The notes: a model not told the origin generated them from the letters alone. 64,000 bases of DNA from Paraspadella gotoi (GCA_051294375.1 CM119268.1:23451502-23515501); one strand, 5' to 3'. Positions 1 to 10,099 are shown, counted from the first letter of the stretch. A program made the numbers and translations.

Positions 1-119
1 CCATTACTATTACTATGAAAAGACTGAATATGTATTTATTTTTGTCCAGCTCAATCTCACACTTCCCTACCCACACACAAAATTTCAATCCAATCCATTC
101 ATCCAGTCACGAGTAATAG

Positions 120-310
120 GAGTTTTTTGCTAAGGTGGGACGGACGGACGGACGGACGGAAGGGCGGACATAATTTTTTTTGAATAATTTATCATAATTC
201 GATGTTCTGACATGATATAAGTGTGTGCCCGACAATATTGAGGGGGCGGACCGACGGACCGACAAAGTGAATTATAGAGTCGGGATCTGCTGATAATCTC
301 AGGAACTGCT
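120..310 (-). mobile_element. Family B repeat fragment
   Basis: Shows a (GACG)n run, then an AT-rich palindromic middle (tttatcataattcgatgttc), then ccgacaaagtgaattatagagtcgg followed by gatctgctgata. The same parts in the same order occur at 4,318-4,512, and reversed at 47,650-47,925 and 52,592-52,848, where the copy has inverted ends GTCGGATCTGC/GCAGATCCGAC. I read it as a truncated non-autonomous DNA element. The superfamily is not determined. Confidence 0.6.
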
Positions 311-700
311 AGTGCCGCCTTCCAGAAATCGTAAAACATTAAAGAATAAAAGACTGAATTCCGATGCAGTTCATGTCATAAATACACGGGTGTGGCGACA
401 AAGGTTTCGCCACCATAGGATCAACCCGAGTTGGCGACTGTGTTTAGTGGTTGCACGGGAAACCGGCTACTAATCACTCAATTTGTGCAGTGACTAGTTG
501 TTTTAAAGGAAACTTTGCACAGTAGTGATCAACCATAAGACGTTTGTTATACATAAATTTCCTAGTCATATATAGTCATGTGATCATAAGAAATATACAT
601 GAAAAGAATTCGGCACAACACATTGGATGAACCGATCTTGTTTCTTTGTATATTGTATATTCTTATATTTAAAAAGTTTAGTGCTTGTTTTGTTTTTTAC
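311..700. other. Intergenic sequence with one short hairpin
   Basis: No gene seen. Positions 392-413 form a 7-bp perfect stem (GTGGCGA / TCGCCAC) with an 8-base loop. A second TTGGCGACTG word follows at about 432. The pattern would suit a retroelement end, but nothing else supports that. Confidence 0.4.
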
Positions 701-962
701 CTTTAATAATATTAGTTGGTAATTTGGATCCGTCTTCTTCCTGACGAAATGTTTCATTCAATGACGACTCAGCAATTATTATTAATATTAGGATTCATCA
801 ATTAAAATATATAGAGTAAAATTTTTTTTCTGATTTAACACCAGTTTTAAAACTACACTATTGTACATGCAAAAGTTTAAATTACGAGTTTATTTTTTAA
901 AAATTTTCTTAACTAAACTTTTCACAGTAAGCTCTCGTTATTTGATAATCTTTACTTTAAAA
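701..962 (-). repeat. Partial third copy of the inverted-repeat arm sequence
   Basis: About 250 bases match 9,515-9,765 of the right arm. They include the exon-like beginning (GAAGAAGACGGATCC read on the minus strand) and the downstream AT-rich block ending at a tttgataatctt word. On the minus strand the 40-nt open segment at 701-740 is preceded by CAG and followed by GTAAAA, which look like splice sites. The copy lacks the rest of the exon-like region. It shows that the arm sequence is dispersed and not confined to the palindrome. Confidence 0.65.
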
Positions 963-1320
963 ATTTAATTGATTTTTTTAAGCCTTACAATTAAAATCTA
1001 CAAATTGAAACATTTGATGATAGACATGTTTTCTGTCCAATTGCTCTAATTCAGAAGAGTATTATTTTTGTTAAAAAAAGTCCATCCGTTCAACATCATT
1101 GTTGTTGTTTTCTTTTGTGTAGGGATAATAGCAGGAAATCATAGCAAGGGTTACTATCTGTGAAAAAAAATGTATTCCTAAATATCAAATAGACCAATTA
1201 TTGTGTAAAATAACGGAAAATGATTCATAATAGTAATAATAATAATAATAATGATAATAATAATAATAATNNNNNNNNNNATAATAATAATAATAATAAT
1301 AATAATGATAATAATAATAC
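963..1320. repeat. AT-rich DNA with (AAT)n microsatellite
   Basis: Positions 963-1,230 show nothing recognisable. From about 1,232 to 1,318 is an (AAT)n array broken by a 10-N gap at 1,271-1,280. The array was probably not fully resolved in assembly. Confidence 0.9.
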
Positions 1321-1370
1321 AGTCATGTGCAAAGAAATTGCGCCACTTTATTTCAGACTTTAAAAATCAC
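1319..1370 (+). mobile_element. Possible Tc1/mariner-type terminus
   Basis: The sequence TA-CAGTCATGTGCAAAGAAATTG starts immediately after the (AAT)n array. A TA dinucleotide followed by CAGT and a TGCAAA word is typical of Tc1/mariner inverted termini. I could not find the opposite inverted end in the next 1.3 kb and no transposase frame is visible, so this is a weak call, at best a remnant. Confidence 0.3.
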
Positions 1371-2400
1371 CCTATATACTTGAATTTTTAAAGAGATTTC
1401 AAAATTGATTTAAATTTTATTAAAGGATGATAAGTTTGGAATAAATTTTATTAAAATTGGGCCTCTACCGCAAAGCTGAAGGTAAAAAAAATCTGATAGA
1501 TTTAAGAATAATATTTTTTTTTATTATTCTACAATAATAAGTAGAATAAAAATGAAAAAAAATACACTGGATATCCGGAGGGATAGCTGTATAACTTGAT
1601 TGGCCCAGATTCTTAAATAATAATCTTAAGGTTATTAAAACATATGATAAAAGACAGGTCCATAATTCTTAAACTCTTACACAGATTTCAAATAAGAATA
1701 AAATGAAATGATCAAATACTATGGCTAAATTATCTGATATATTTTATTAATTAATTAATAATTATTAATTATTAATAATTATTAATGGCAAGGACAAATT
1801 TGAAAAAAATAATTTTTTTATATTTTTATGAAAAAAATGAAATATTTTAAAATTTCAGTTTATCTTACAGATATAGACATTTGAGACTTTGAGTATGTAT
1901 CTGAGCTATCTGAATGTCAAAAGCTTTTTCACAACCACAATGACAGCCTTTTTTTTATAGTTTTTTTAGTTGAAAAAAATCCATGTAGATAAAATTCACA
2001 CAAAAGGAACACTCAAGTTTAAAAAATCATACCTCCTAAACCACTTAACCGATTGTAATACAAATTATACACATTGATTCGTTTTTAAAAAAATATAATT
2101 TTTTATATAATTTTTAAAACTGTCTGTTAAATAAATATGTTTCACCTCGTTTCATTTTTTTTTTTGGCCAGTTTTAGTCTCGGCCAATATTTTCGCGCGC
2201 TTCGTCTCCCGCCTCGATTTCCGTGATTTATATTATAAGATTAAGTAGTTTAAGTTGTAAACTCATTGAAATTGTTTTTAACGGTTTCCGAGGACTTTTT
2301 ATGTAAATTATAAGTGTTTATATTTAAATATTCGACTTTCTTCTTCATAATTCTACGGCGACTCAAGTCAAAGCATTTCGTTAGTGGGCGAATCGAAAAC
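1371..2400. other. AT-rich intergenic DNA, no feature recognised
   Basis: Long A/T runs, with tta/taa repeats around 1,740-1,790 and a slightly GC-richer patch near 2,165-2,225. No open frame, RNA gene or repeat family was recognised. Confidence 0.7.
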
Positions 2401-2419
2401 GTTATGGTGGACTAAAATC

Positions 2420-2650
2420 CACCAACCGTTCATCAGCGGCCATTGGTGCCGGAGGCAAGTCATTCGCCTCCCAACCCAAAGGTCCGGGGTTCTAGCCCGG
2501 TGGTCGTCTGGCAGTTAAGAGGGACGGGACGCTTAACCCGCCTGTAACATGGTGTTACAGCCTGATCCGAAGCTCAGGGACTGCTTATATTAAACGGTTA
2601 TGTCTCTAACACATAACAATTATCACTGTCTCTTCAACCAACCGCATCAC
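2420..2650 (+). mobile_element. tRNA-derived SINE candidate
   Basis: Positions 2,484-2,500 fold as a perfect T-arm: stem CCGGG/CCCGG around the 7-base loop GTTCTAG. The loop region GGTTCTAGCCC (2,488-2,498) fits the RNA polymerase III B box. Upstream sequence (cattggtgccggaggcaag) sits where an A box would be but is degenerate, and no good anticodon arm forms, so it is not a functional tRNA. The body contains a perfect 7-bp hairpin TGTAACA/TGTTACA near 2,542-2,560. The GC content contrasts with the AT-rich flanks. The 3' limit is uncertain. Confidence 0.6.
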
Positions 2651-2734
2651 CAGCTAGATAATCGACATTTTCTGCACTATCTTTATAGTTTTAAAAATTT
2701 AAAGTTATAAAATGGCACTTTTTTTGCACTGTAG

Positions 2735-2760
2735 TAATAATAATAATAATAATTATTATA

Positions 2761-2814
<54 letters not shown>

Positions 2815-2872
2815 TTATTATTATTATTATTATTATTATTTTATTATTATTATTTTATTATTACTTGTTTTT
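2735..2872. repeat. (TTA)n microsatellite
   Basis: Almost continuous ATT units with a few TTTT interruptions. The apparent Tyr-rich frame across it is a repeat translation, not a gene. Confidence 0.95.
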
Positions 2873-2998
2873 TATTAAAATTATTATGAAATTGGTTCAA
2901 GCAATATGAAAATTATCCATTAATTTATGTAATATTGTTATCATTTTTAAGATTATCATTTTGAAGTAATCCTTTCTTTTTCGTTGTTACAATTAATT

Positions 2999-3136
2999 AG
3001 AGAATTGACAAAAGTTTGTTGCAAACGAATTTTATTTATAGTTGAACAGAAATGTTTCGACTTGTTTTACAAGCCTTCATCAGCGTTTGACAGATTGGTT
3101 TGAAATTTGTGAGAGAGAGAGAGAGAAGAGAGAGAT

Positions 3137-3180
<44 letters not shown>

Positions 3181-3280
3181 GGGTAAAAGTTTCCAACAAA
3201 GTGGTGAGACAGAATAGTGGTCAGATGAGAGACAGGTCAAGGTGAGGACAGATGAATAAGTTGTGAAAAAGAAGTGAAAC

Positions 3281-3322
<42 letters not shown>

Positions 3323-3691
3323 TAATAATAAATGATACATTGTGCAATGTACAACAAAGATTAATGCTTTGAAACTAAAAATTAGTGAAATTTACAAATT
3401 GTCTAATGGATAAATAGTTAACTAGGGATAGAAAGTGAAAAATGAAATGAAATTGTGAAAAATGAAATATGAGAATTTTTAAGTAAATGTTAAAATGAAA
3501 TTTAAGGAGTAAGAAAGAGCCAAAATGAGCTGGCCCCCTTGGTTTATGCAAATGAAGGCATGGACGATGTGTACGGGTCATTGGCGCGTCAGTGGCTGAG
3601 AGGAGAGTGCGACTGAACCGGTAAATTCTTGCACCGGGGATTGTACCAGCCAACTAAATTCGTTGCAAACAAAAACTTTGTCAATTCTCTA
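2999..3691 (-). mobile_element. Non-autonomous TIR element (family C), copy 1
   Basis: Inverted termini of about 33 bases: 2,999-3,032 (agagaattgacaaaagtttg...) and 3,656-3,691 (...actttgtcaattctct). The interior holds two (GA)n arrays (3,112-3,178 and 3,281-3,319). At 3,054-3,083 on the minus strand is a CTGATGA-stem-loop-GAAA motif. The minus-strand interior resembles 7,600-8,290, sharing the words tctttgttgtacatt, tcatctgaccact and tttgttggaaact. There is no transposase frame. A target-site duplication is not clear. Confidence 0.65.
3054..3083 (-). ncRNA. Hammerhead-like hairpin motif, copy 1
   Basis: On the minus strand it reads CTGATGA, one extra A, stem GGCTTG, a loop, CAAGTC, then GAAAC. 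The order CUGANGA-stem II-GAAA is the hammerhead ribozyme core. The extra A before stem II departs from the canonical core, and stems I and III are not evident. It may be a decayed ribozyme or just a conserved hairpin of the element. No activity is claimed. Confidence 0.3.
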
Positions 3692-3746
3692 AAGATTATC
3701 ATTTAAAATAATATTTAAACTTTGAAATTGTTCTCTCTGTTATTTT

Positions 3747-3790
<44 letters not shown>

Positions 3791-3959
3791 ACCAGAAGCA
3801 GGATCTCAGACGAGGCAGATAGGAAAGGCTGGATTTGCGAATATCGGTTTCAAATCACAATCCTGTAATCAAGTATATTTTCGCTTTATTATGATTTGTA
3901 ATAGTTCTGTTATAATTACAGTTTCAAAAAGTATATTTAGTGGGGCATTGCAATATAAT
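3692..3959. repeat. (CT)n array and unassigned flank
   Basis: A (CT)n array lies at about 3,750-3,789. The rest is AT-rich and unassigned. Confidence 0.8.
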
Positions 3960-4300
3960 TTCCGCGCCTATAAGCAGTCCTTCCCCAGCATCTCAGAGTA
4001 ATACCATTAGTTCAGGACAATTAGGCAGCGGGATTGATCCCCAATGGCACCTGCGCAATGCGTGAGGACGGCTATGAACTGCCTTGGGGGCCTGGAGAAT
4101 CCCCAAGCCTGGTTTAAAGCCCAGGACCCATTCCAAAACAGCTGCGGGGGCACAAAAGTTACTGATCACGTCTTGTTCACCAGTGTGAATAAGGCACTAA
4201 ATGGGCTGTAACTTCTCTGCCCCCTCATCGGCAAAGGAACGGTTCCTGGGCTTGGAACCATGCCTGAGAATTTTCTAGGCCCTCTCGGCGGTTTTTGGCT
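3960..4300 (-). mobile_element. Possible second SINE, GC-rich block
   Basis: GC-richer block with a GGGGATCAATCCC word on the minus strand near 4,030-4,046, resembling a degenerate B box. It is followed on that strand by gggaaggactgcttata, close to the tail gggactgcttata of the 2,420-2,650 SINE. The similarity is short, so common origin is only suggested. No A box was found. Confidence 0.35.
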
Positions 4301-4317
4301 GTCCTCAGTTTTTTGTT

Positions 4318-4512
4318 AAGGGGTGACAGACACACAGACTGACAGACAGACAGACAGACAGACATCGTTCTTTTTACTTAATTTATCATAATATGATGTT
4401 CTGAGATGATTTTGGTGATTTACCGACAAAATTTTGGAGGAGGGGACCGACGGACCGACAAAGTGGATTATAGAGTCGGAATCTGCTGATAAGCAGATCC
4501 GGCTAAAAATAG
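4318..4512 (-). mobile_element. Family B repeat, copy with terminal hairpin
   Basis: Contains (GACA)n at 4,320-4,362, an AT-rich middle, and the terminal block ccgacaaagtggattatagagtcgg, then gaatctgctgataagcagat. The latter is a near-perfect hairpin ending in tccggcta. It is the reverse of the block at 52,592-52,660. Confidence 0.7.
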
Positions 4513-5132
4513 GGCGTGGAAAATGACCATTATTTGTAGATTATTTTTCAACACGTGGATCGATTAGAAATGTTATATCAACAATATTGACATCATTTCC
4601 TACCAGTAAATGTCAAAACATTCAAAATAAATTTGTACACTTGACTATCGAGATTAACCTTCTGCGTTGTCAACGTTTTTATGTAAGTTCTTATTTTAAA
4701 TTGTTTCATCTAATATAAGAATAAAAATGAATTTAATAAAAATACCTCTTCACCAAAAGTACAATCCCATTTTTGCAGATTTTTGGGAATCACAGCAAAA
4801 CCCAGGATGATTACCTCGTTAAAAAAAAGAAATGAATTGATAAGATAAAGAGGTAAAAAGTAAAAACTGCATCGCGAGTACTCGCAGCGTAACCTAAAGC
4901 TACATGAGAGACCGACTTACAAGGAAGATAATAGAAATGCTCAAGTCGACTATACACATAATCATTCGACATTTTGTGTTACGACACGTCATGAGGAGAA
5001 TTCCCTCCAGTCCCTCCAAAAGTGCCACTAATCCGAATATGCTTATCCAAAACCATTCCTTAATAAAATAAAATAATTATGAAATTGGTACAACCAATAC
5101 AAAAATTATCCATTAAAAAAGAGAGAAGATCC
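4513..5132. other. AT-rich intergenic DNA
   Basis: No gene seen. Positions 5,076-5,116 carry the word tatgaaattggtacaaccaa followed by an attatccatt end. It recurs at 2,885, 10,107, 18,020 and elsewhere, and appears to be one end of dispersed family A. Confidence 0.6.
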
Positions 5133-5134
5133 TA

Positions 5135-5312
5135 TGGAACGTATGGAAAGAAATCGACGCTTTTTGGAAAAGAGGGCCACAAAAATGGGGCGCTTTTGAA
5201 ATCAGAGCTAAAAGAAATAGGGGCGTTTTGAAATAGAGAGCCAAAAAAATGGGGTGCTTTTGGGAAAGAAAGCCAAAAGAAATGGGGCGCTTTTGAAAAG
5301 AAAGCCTAATAT
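5135..5312 (-). repeat. 33-bp minisatellite, left copy
   Basis: About five units around ggggcgcttttggaaa / gaaagccaaaagaaat. The period of 33 bases is a multiple of three, so one frame of the minus strand stays open and reads an 11-residue repeat. I regard it as a minisatellite and not a gene, because the surrounding frame closes at both ends. Confidence 0.75.
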
Positions 5313-5689
5313 TTTTGAAGTGACGTCGCATATAATGTTCAATACTAGTTGTCCAAAAATATGTATCTATCTATTGAAAATTTCTTAACAAAAAGAATAT
5401 GATTTTCTACATTACAATTTCTAGTTTACTTTCTTTTATGTCATTTCGATTATTTGCCCAATTTCTTTTTTTTTGTTAAAAAATGATTAGTTTTTAATCT
5501 TCGTTCAATATAAAACTTAATTCCAGTCTAATGGTTCGTACTCTAACTGCTCTATGACTTTACTATGAGTTCACTATGACCATCCACTATGAGATCCATA
5601 GGGCTTCACTTTTCACCAACCAAAGTGCTGATGGCGTCACTTAAGACGCGTTGCTCCGAGATTGATGTGTCAAAGAAATCAATATTCAT

Positions 5690-5870
5690 GTCAACTCTCT
5701 CTCTGCTCTCGCTCTGCTCTCTCTCAGTCTCGTCTCTCTCTCTCTCTCTCTCATCTCTCTCTCGTCTCTCTCTCTCTCTCTCTTTTCTTTCTTTCTGGCT
5801 TTCTCAACATCGTTGCTTCTCTTCCTATCTCTCTTCTTTCCTCTCTCTCTCTCTCTCTCCATCCCATACT
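5690..5870. repeat. (CT)n-rich array in left arm
   Basis: Interrupted CT repeats. The counterpart at 10,505-10,672 is GA on the plus strand. Leucine/serine-rich frames here are repeat translations. Confidence 0.9.
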
Positions 5871-5889
5871 AGGTGATGAATCATATTTT

Positions 5890-6035
5890 TTTAACCGTCG
5901 GATCTGCTTTAAGCAAATCCAGCTAATATAATTCACGATTTATATCGCAGTCGGTCTTCTGTCTGTCAGGTCTGTCTGTCTGTCCGTTCGTCCGTCCGTC
6001 TTAAATTATCACTAATTTATACGATTTATAATCAC
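5890..6035 (+). mobile_element. Family B copy in left arm
   Basis: gtcggatctgctttaagcaa hairpin followed by cagtcggtc and (GTCT/GTCC)n. The inverted counterpart lies at 10,370-10,470, where the hairpin reads ggatctgcttataagcagat. Confidence 0.65.
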
Positions 6036-6039
6036 ATAT

Positions 6040-6295
6040 CACAAATATTATACCACTTCATTGATAGTGGAAGCCAGGTATTCTGGGATGTGGAATAAAC
6101 GAGAATGTGAGAGAGCTTGATTGAAAGGCTAGCAGGGACCTGCTATGTCATTATCTGTAACAGTGATGGAGGCCTTAAACCTCCAAAGCCTGTCTAAAGT
6201 TTGGGGGCAGGATAGCTTATTTATTAATTGAGTTGATAAATTATTATATTGGGTTTACCAATTTCAATAGATAATATTTAGACCTTTAATATATG
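6040..6295 (-). mobile_element. Family A dispersed repeat (left arm)
   Basis: Diagnostic words: accacttcattgatagtgga, gaatgtgagagagcttga, gggacctgctatgtcattat and gtgatggaggccttaaacct. The same order is found at 10,100-10,345, 11,925-12,110, 13,810-14,030, 33,050-33,215 and 60,385-60,620. It is a short interspersed family of about 250-300 bp without an open frame. No B box or clear inverted termini were found, so SINE versus MITE is undecided. Confidence 0.7.
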
Positions 6296-6849
6296 TATAC
6301 TTGAGATGCTTTTAATAAGCAATGTTTTGTAGTTGTATTTTTCTTCAACTAGTCAACGTGATCATATCAAGCAGATCATATCGGAGTCACTTTCCTTAGG
6401 CATTTTTCTACACTTGAGTCGTCTCGACTAAGCAAGCAATCTTGTAAAAATCTTGTAAAAAAATTCGAGTAAAAAAGTCGAGCAAGAAGGCAACATAATA
6501 TTTACACAATTTTTTTATATAAATTGAACTTGAGTATTGAATTGGTGCAATTGAATTGTCTTTCATTCCACTGTTTTAAAATTGACAATTTGTAGATTTA
6601 AATTGTGAGGTGTAAAAAAATCCATTAAATTTTTAAAACTAGAAATTATCAAATAAGGAGAGCTTACTGTAAAAGTTTATTAGGAAATTTATGAATAATA
6701 AACTAAATAATTTAAAATTTTGCATGGACAATAGTATACTTTGAAATTTGTTTTTACACATCATAAAAAAAGTATACTTTATACATTTTAACTGATGAAT
6801 CCTAATATTAATAAATCGCTGAGTTGTCATTGAAAAAAATTGTGTCAAG

Positions 6850-7151
6850 GAAGAAGACGGATCCAAAGTACAAACTATACTACTAAAAAAAAATTGGATT
6901 TTAAAAAAAACCTCACGCGCAAATTTTTAAATTTGAATGGTATTCCTAAGAGAGAAAAAACTTTGTTTGATCCGGAAGGAGATAATCGAGTTCAAAACAA
7001 TCAGGGGTGTGTCGTCATGTTTCAACCTCGATGAGGAAACTCTGAAACGGGATCATCATCGGCATCAGTTCGGTCAACTTGATTTTTGGAACACCCGTCT
7101 CGCCCATCGTGGTATTTACTTATATATTCAAGGATGAGAAACACGGCAGGG
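6850..7151 (+). pseudogene. Exon-like segment with hydrophobic stretch, left copy
   Basis: This segment and its mirror at 9,249-9,541 encode similar peptides once a frame change near 6,965 is allowed. The first part begins EEDGSK. The second contains VVMFQ and, after LKR, a hydrophobic run ending FGTP-V-S before a charged KDEKH stretch, which would suit one membrane helix. The segment starts after CAAG and ends at GGGGTGA, which resemble splice acceptor and donor. This copy carries several extra bases that break the frame. I do not recognise the protein. It could be a duplicated exon, a transposon-borne exon or chance. An aligned family would decide. Confidence 0.35.
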
Positions 7152-7254
7152 GTGAAAACTTTTTTTTTGGGGGGGAGGGCTCTTTTTTCCCAGAGTGCGC
7201 CGCAATTCTGTTCTTTTATCCCCGAATTTTTAAACTTAAATAATTGTTTTTAAA

Positions 7255-7335
7255 CTGACCCAAATCTTAAACCCTAATCTAATGTTAAACTCTAATCCTT
7301 AATTTCTAACCCTGATCTCCAATCAATAAGGTGAG
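7255..7335 (+). repeat. Degenerate AACCCTAATCT-type stretch, left copy
   Basis: Words such as aaccctaatct, aactctaatcc and aaccctgatct repeat with a period near 12-13. The mirror copy is at 9,075-9,150, and a third related stretch is at 12,160-12,290. It recalls telomere-like motifs but is too degenerate to be called telomeric. Confidence 0.5.
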
Positions 7336-7599
7336 TTAAAATTTAGATTAAATACATTATCAAACAAAAATTTTTACATTTTTAAATATACTTTTGATAG
7401 ACAAAAATTTTTATACCCTAATATAATTTTTTTTACCGCTAATAATTATTTTTAAATATTTATTTATAGATTGGAAAGGCTATTTTAAATTTTAGGACCA
7501 GATTCAGATAGCTCAAAAAAAGTATAAAAGATATAATCATTTTTTAAATATTTATTTAAAATATTAATCAGGTCAAGAGGATATTCGAGTGGCACTGGG

Positions 7600-8105
7600 C
7601 ATATTTCCAGCTGGATCGCTACCAGATCTTGCCCTAACCAACTCCACCACAATACTCTCTCAATCTATGAACGGGCCAATGAACCAAACTTGCCTTCAGT
7701 AATGCCCTACATTTGCCCGGCCGGGGGGGGGGGCAGCTCATTTGAGCTTCTTTGCTTTACTTATTTTTCACTTTCATTTTCAATTTTTTTTAATTTTTTA
7801 TTTCACTTAATACTACAAGAATTGCTGCAAAACATTAAACTAATTCACTTATTTATTTATTATCTGTTATGTTTAGTCTTTTCAACACCATTTATTCTTT
7901 GTTGTACATTACGCAAAATGTATATTTTGCACAGTGATTCTCTCATCCTCTCTCTCTCTCTGCGTCTCTCTCTCTCTCTCAACCTTTCACCAAATTTCAC
8001 TTTTAATCTCTCTTCATTCCCTGTCCTCATCTTCACCTATTCTCATCTGACCACTGTCCCTTACGAAATTCTTTGTTGGAAACTGTCTCTCTCTCTATCT
8101 TTCTC

Positions 8106-8136
<31 letters not shown>

Positions 8137-8290
8137 TCTCTCACCAACTCAAATGTTTGTAAAAAATTTATTTGTGTCTTTTTCAAATGCTGATGAAGGC
8201 TTGAAGAACAAAGCCCGAACATGTCCAAATTTTATGCTAATAAAAATTATTTTGTTGTTCCACGAAAATTTCGTTTCTTCTAATTAAAAT
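7600..8290 (+). mobile_element. Family C element, copy 2, in palindrome spacer
   Basis: Collinear with the minus strand of 2,999-3,691: a cagctcatttgagcttcttt segment, tctttgttgtacatt, a first (CT)n block, tcatctgaccact, tttgttggaaact, a second (CT)n block and the CTGATGA hairpin motif at 8,190-8,220. The right end (attttgttgttccacgaaaa) is a diverged form of the copy-1 terminus. The left terminus is not clear. No transposase frame. Confidence 0.55.
8190..8220 (+). ncRNA. Hammerhead-like hairpin motif, copy 2
   Basis: CTGATGA, extra A, stem GGCTT (8,198-8,202), 8-base loop, AAGCC (8,211-8,215), extra C, then GAAC where a hammerhead needs GAAA. The stem is conserved with copy 1 although the loop differs. 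As written, the last core base is changed, so this copy is probably inactive. Confidence 0.25.
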
Positions 8291-8780
8291 ATTTTATAAT
8301 AGGTGGGTCAGAAATAAGAAAAAACTATAAAAAATTATCATCTTCATCATATTTCGATGATTTTAATTCTTTTTTTTTTATATTTTAACTTGAAAACGTG
8401 AGAATTTTCAAAAGCTTTAAAAATATTAAGGTAAAAGATAAAAATATTGAGTGATAGAACAATATTTTTTGCTGCCTTTTTAAAAAAAATTTTCATCAAC
8501 AGTATGAAAGAATAGTATTAAAATATTAAAGTATTAAAAATTAAAAGATTAATATTAAATATTACGGATAAGGTTATGGTTTTTATAATATATATTTTAT
8601 GTATATAAATGGGGCAATTTGAAAAAAAGAAAGCCAGAAATGTCTTATAAATTGATAATAAAATATTTTTGGTTAAATTAATGGAGGGCTTTCGAAAAAA
8701 GAAGCCGCCTTATGGTATTTTTACATATCATAATATAGCTATTATAATATAAGTCATGGGAGGAATAGTTATTATTAATG
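8291..8780. other. AT-rich spacer
   Basis: No gene recognised. Two degenerate words related to the 33-bp minisatellite (gaaaaaaagaaagccaga at 8,621, ggctttcgaaaaaagaag at 8,686) lie here, so part of this stretch may be a decayed relative of the arm outer end. Confidence 0.5.
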
Positions 8781-8805
8781 NNNNNNNNNNNNNNNNNNNN
8801 NNNNN
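8781..8805. other. 25-N gap
   Basis: Scaffold join. The right arm of the inverted repeat begins at the first base after it, so relative orientation of the two sides rests on scaffolding evidence I cannot see. Confidence 0.99.
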
Positions 8806-9248
8806 ATATGCCCAGTGCCACTCGAATATCTCTCTGACCTGATAATATTTAAATAAATATTTAAAAAATGATTATACTTTTATACTTTTTTTGAGCTATC
8901 TGAATCTGGTCCTAAAATTTAAAATAGCCTTTCCTATCTATAAATAAATATTTAAAAAATAATTATTAGGGTAAAAAAAATTATATTAGGGTATAAAAAT
9001 TTTTGTCTATCAAAAGTATATTTAAAAATGTAAAAATTTTTGTTTGATAATGTATTTAATCTAAATTTTAACTCACCTTATTGATTGGAGATCAGGGTTA
9101 GAAATTAAGGATTAGAGTTTAACATTAGATTAGGGTTTAAGATTTGGGTCAGTTTAAAAACAAATTATTAAGTTTAAAATTCGGGGATAAAAGAACAGAA
9201 TTGGGGCACTCTGGGAAAAAAGAGCCCTCCCCCCAAAAAAGTTCTCAC

Positions 9249-9541
9249 CCCTGCGTGTTTCTCATCCTTGAATATATAGTAAATACCGACGATGGAGACG
9301 GGTGTTCCAAAAATCAAGTTGACCGAACTGAGGCCGATGATGATCCGTTTCAGAGTTTCCTCATCGAGTTGAAACATGACGACACACCCCTGATGTTGAA
9401 CTCGATTATCTCCTTCCGGATCAAACAAAGTTTTTTCTCTTTAGGAATCCATTCAAATTTAAAAATGTGCGCGTGAGGTTTTTTTAAAATCCAATTTATT
9501 TTTTTAATAGTATTAGTTTGTACTTTGGATCCGTCTTCTTC
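9249..9541 (-). pseudogene. Exon-like segment with hydrophobic stretch, right copy
   Basis: Better-preserved copy of the 6,850-7,151 segment. On the minus strand it opens EEDGSKVQTN. After one frame change near 9,425 it reads FDPEGDNRVQ, then VVMFQLDEETLKR, then about 20 mostly hydrophobic residues ending IYYIF and a charged KDEKHAG end. A GTGAGA donor-like site follows at once (9,243-9,248). CAAG precedes the start. Helix-like hydrophobicity between charged ends suggests a membrane-anchored protein, but I recognise no family. No neighbouring exons were found within 1 kb. It may be a captured or decayed exon. Confidence 0.4.
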
Positions 9542-10099
9542 TTGACACAATTTTTTTTCAATGACAACTCAGCGATTATTAATATTAGGATTCATCAGTT
9601 AAAATGTATAAAGTATACTTTTTTATGATGTAAAACAAATTTCAAAAGTATACTATTGTCCATGCAAAATTTTAAATTATTTAGTTTATTATTCATAAAT
9701 TTCCTAAAATAAACTTTTTACAGTAAGCTCTCCTTATTTGATAATTTCTAGTTTTAAAATTTAATGGATTTTTTTACACCTCACAATTTAAATCTACAAA
9801 TTGTCAATTTAAAACAGTGAATGAAAGACAATTCAATTGCACCAATTCAATACTCAAGTTCAATTTATATAAAAAAATTGTGTAAATATTATGTTGCCTT
9901 CTTGCTCGACTTTTTTACTCGAATTTTTTACAAGATTTTTTACAAGATTGCTTGCTTAGTCGAGACGACTCAAGGTAGAAAATGCTAAGAAAGTGACTCC
10001 GATATGATCTGATATGATCACGTGACTAGTGAAGAAAAAATACAACTACAAAACATTGCTATAAAAAGCATCTCTAGTACATATATTAAAGGTCTAAAT

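Larger units (their letters stand above)
5133..7610 (+). repeat. Left arm of a ~6.1 kb inverted repeat
   Basis: Runs antiparallel to 8,806-11,235. Matching landmarks in inverted order are the 33-bp minisatellite (5,135-5,310), the atgagatccatagggcttca segment (5,588), a (CT)n block, a family B piece, a family A copy, an exon-like segment (6,850-7,151), an aaccctaatct-rich stretch (7,255-7,330) and cgagtggcactgggcatat at 7,610. Arms differ by scattered substitutions and many 1-2 base indels. The inner end of the right arm coincides with an N gap, so true extent is unknown. Confidence 0.85.

Noticed and set aside
392-450. LTR end with primer binding site (TTGGCGACTG word)
   Set aside because: No second LTR, purine tract or coding relic nearby.
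2484-2500. Functional tRNA gene
   Set aside because: Only the T-arm forms. The D-arm, anticodon arm and acceptor stem do not, so SINE origin is more likely.
3054-3083. Canonical active hammerhead ribozyme
   Set aside because: One extra base lies before stem II and stems I and III were not found. Reported only as hammerhead-like.
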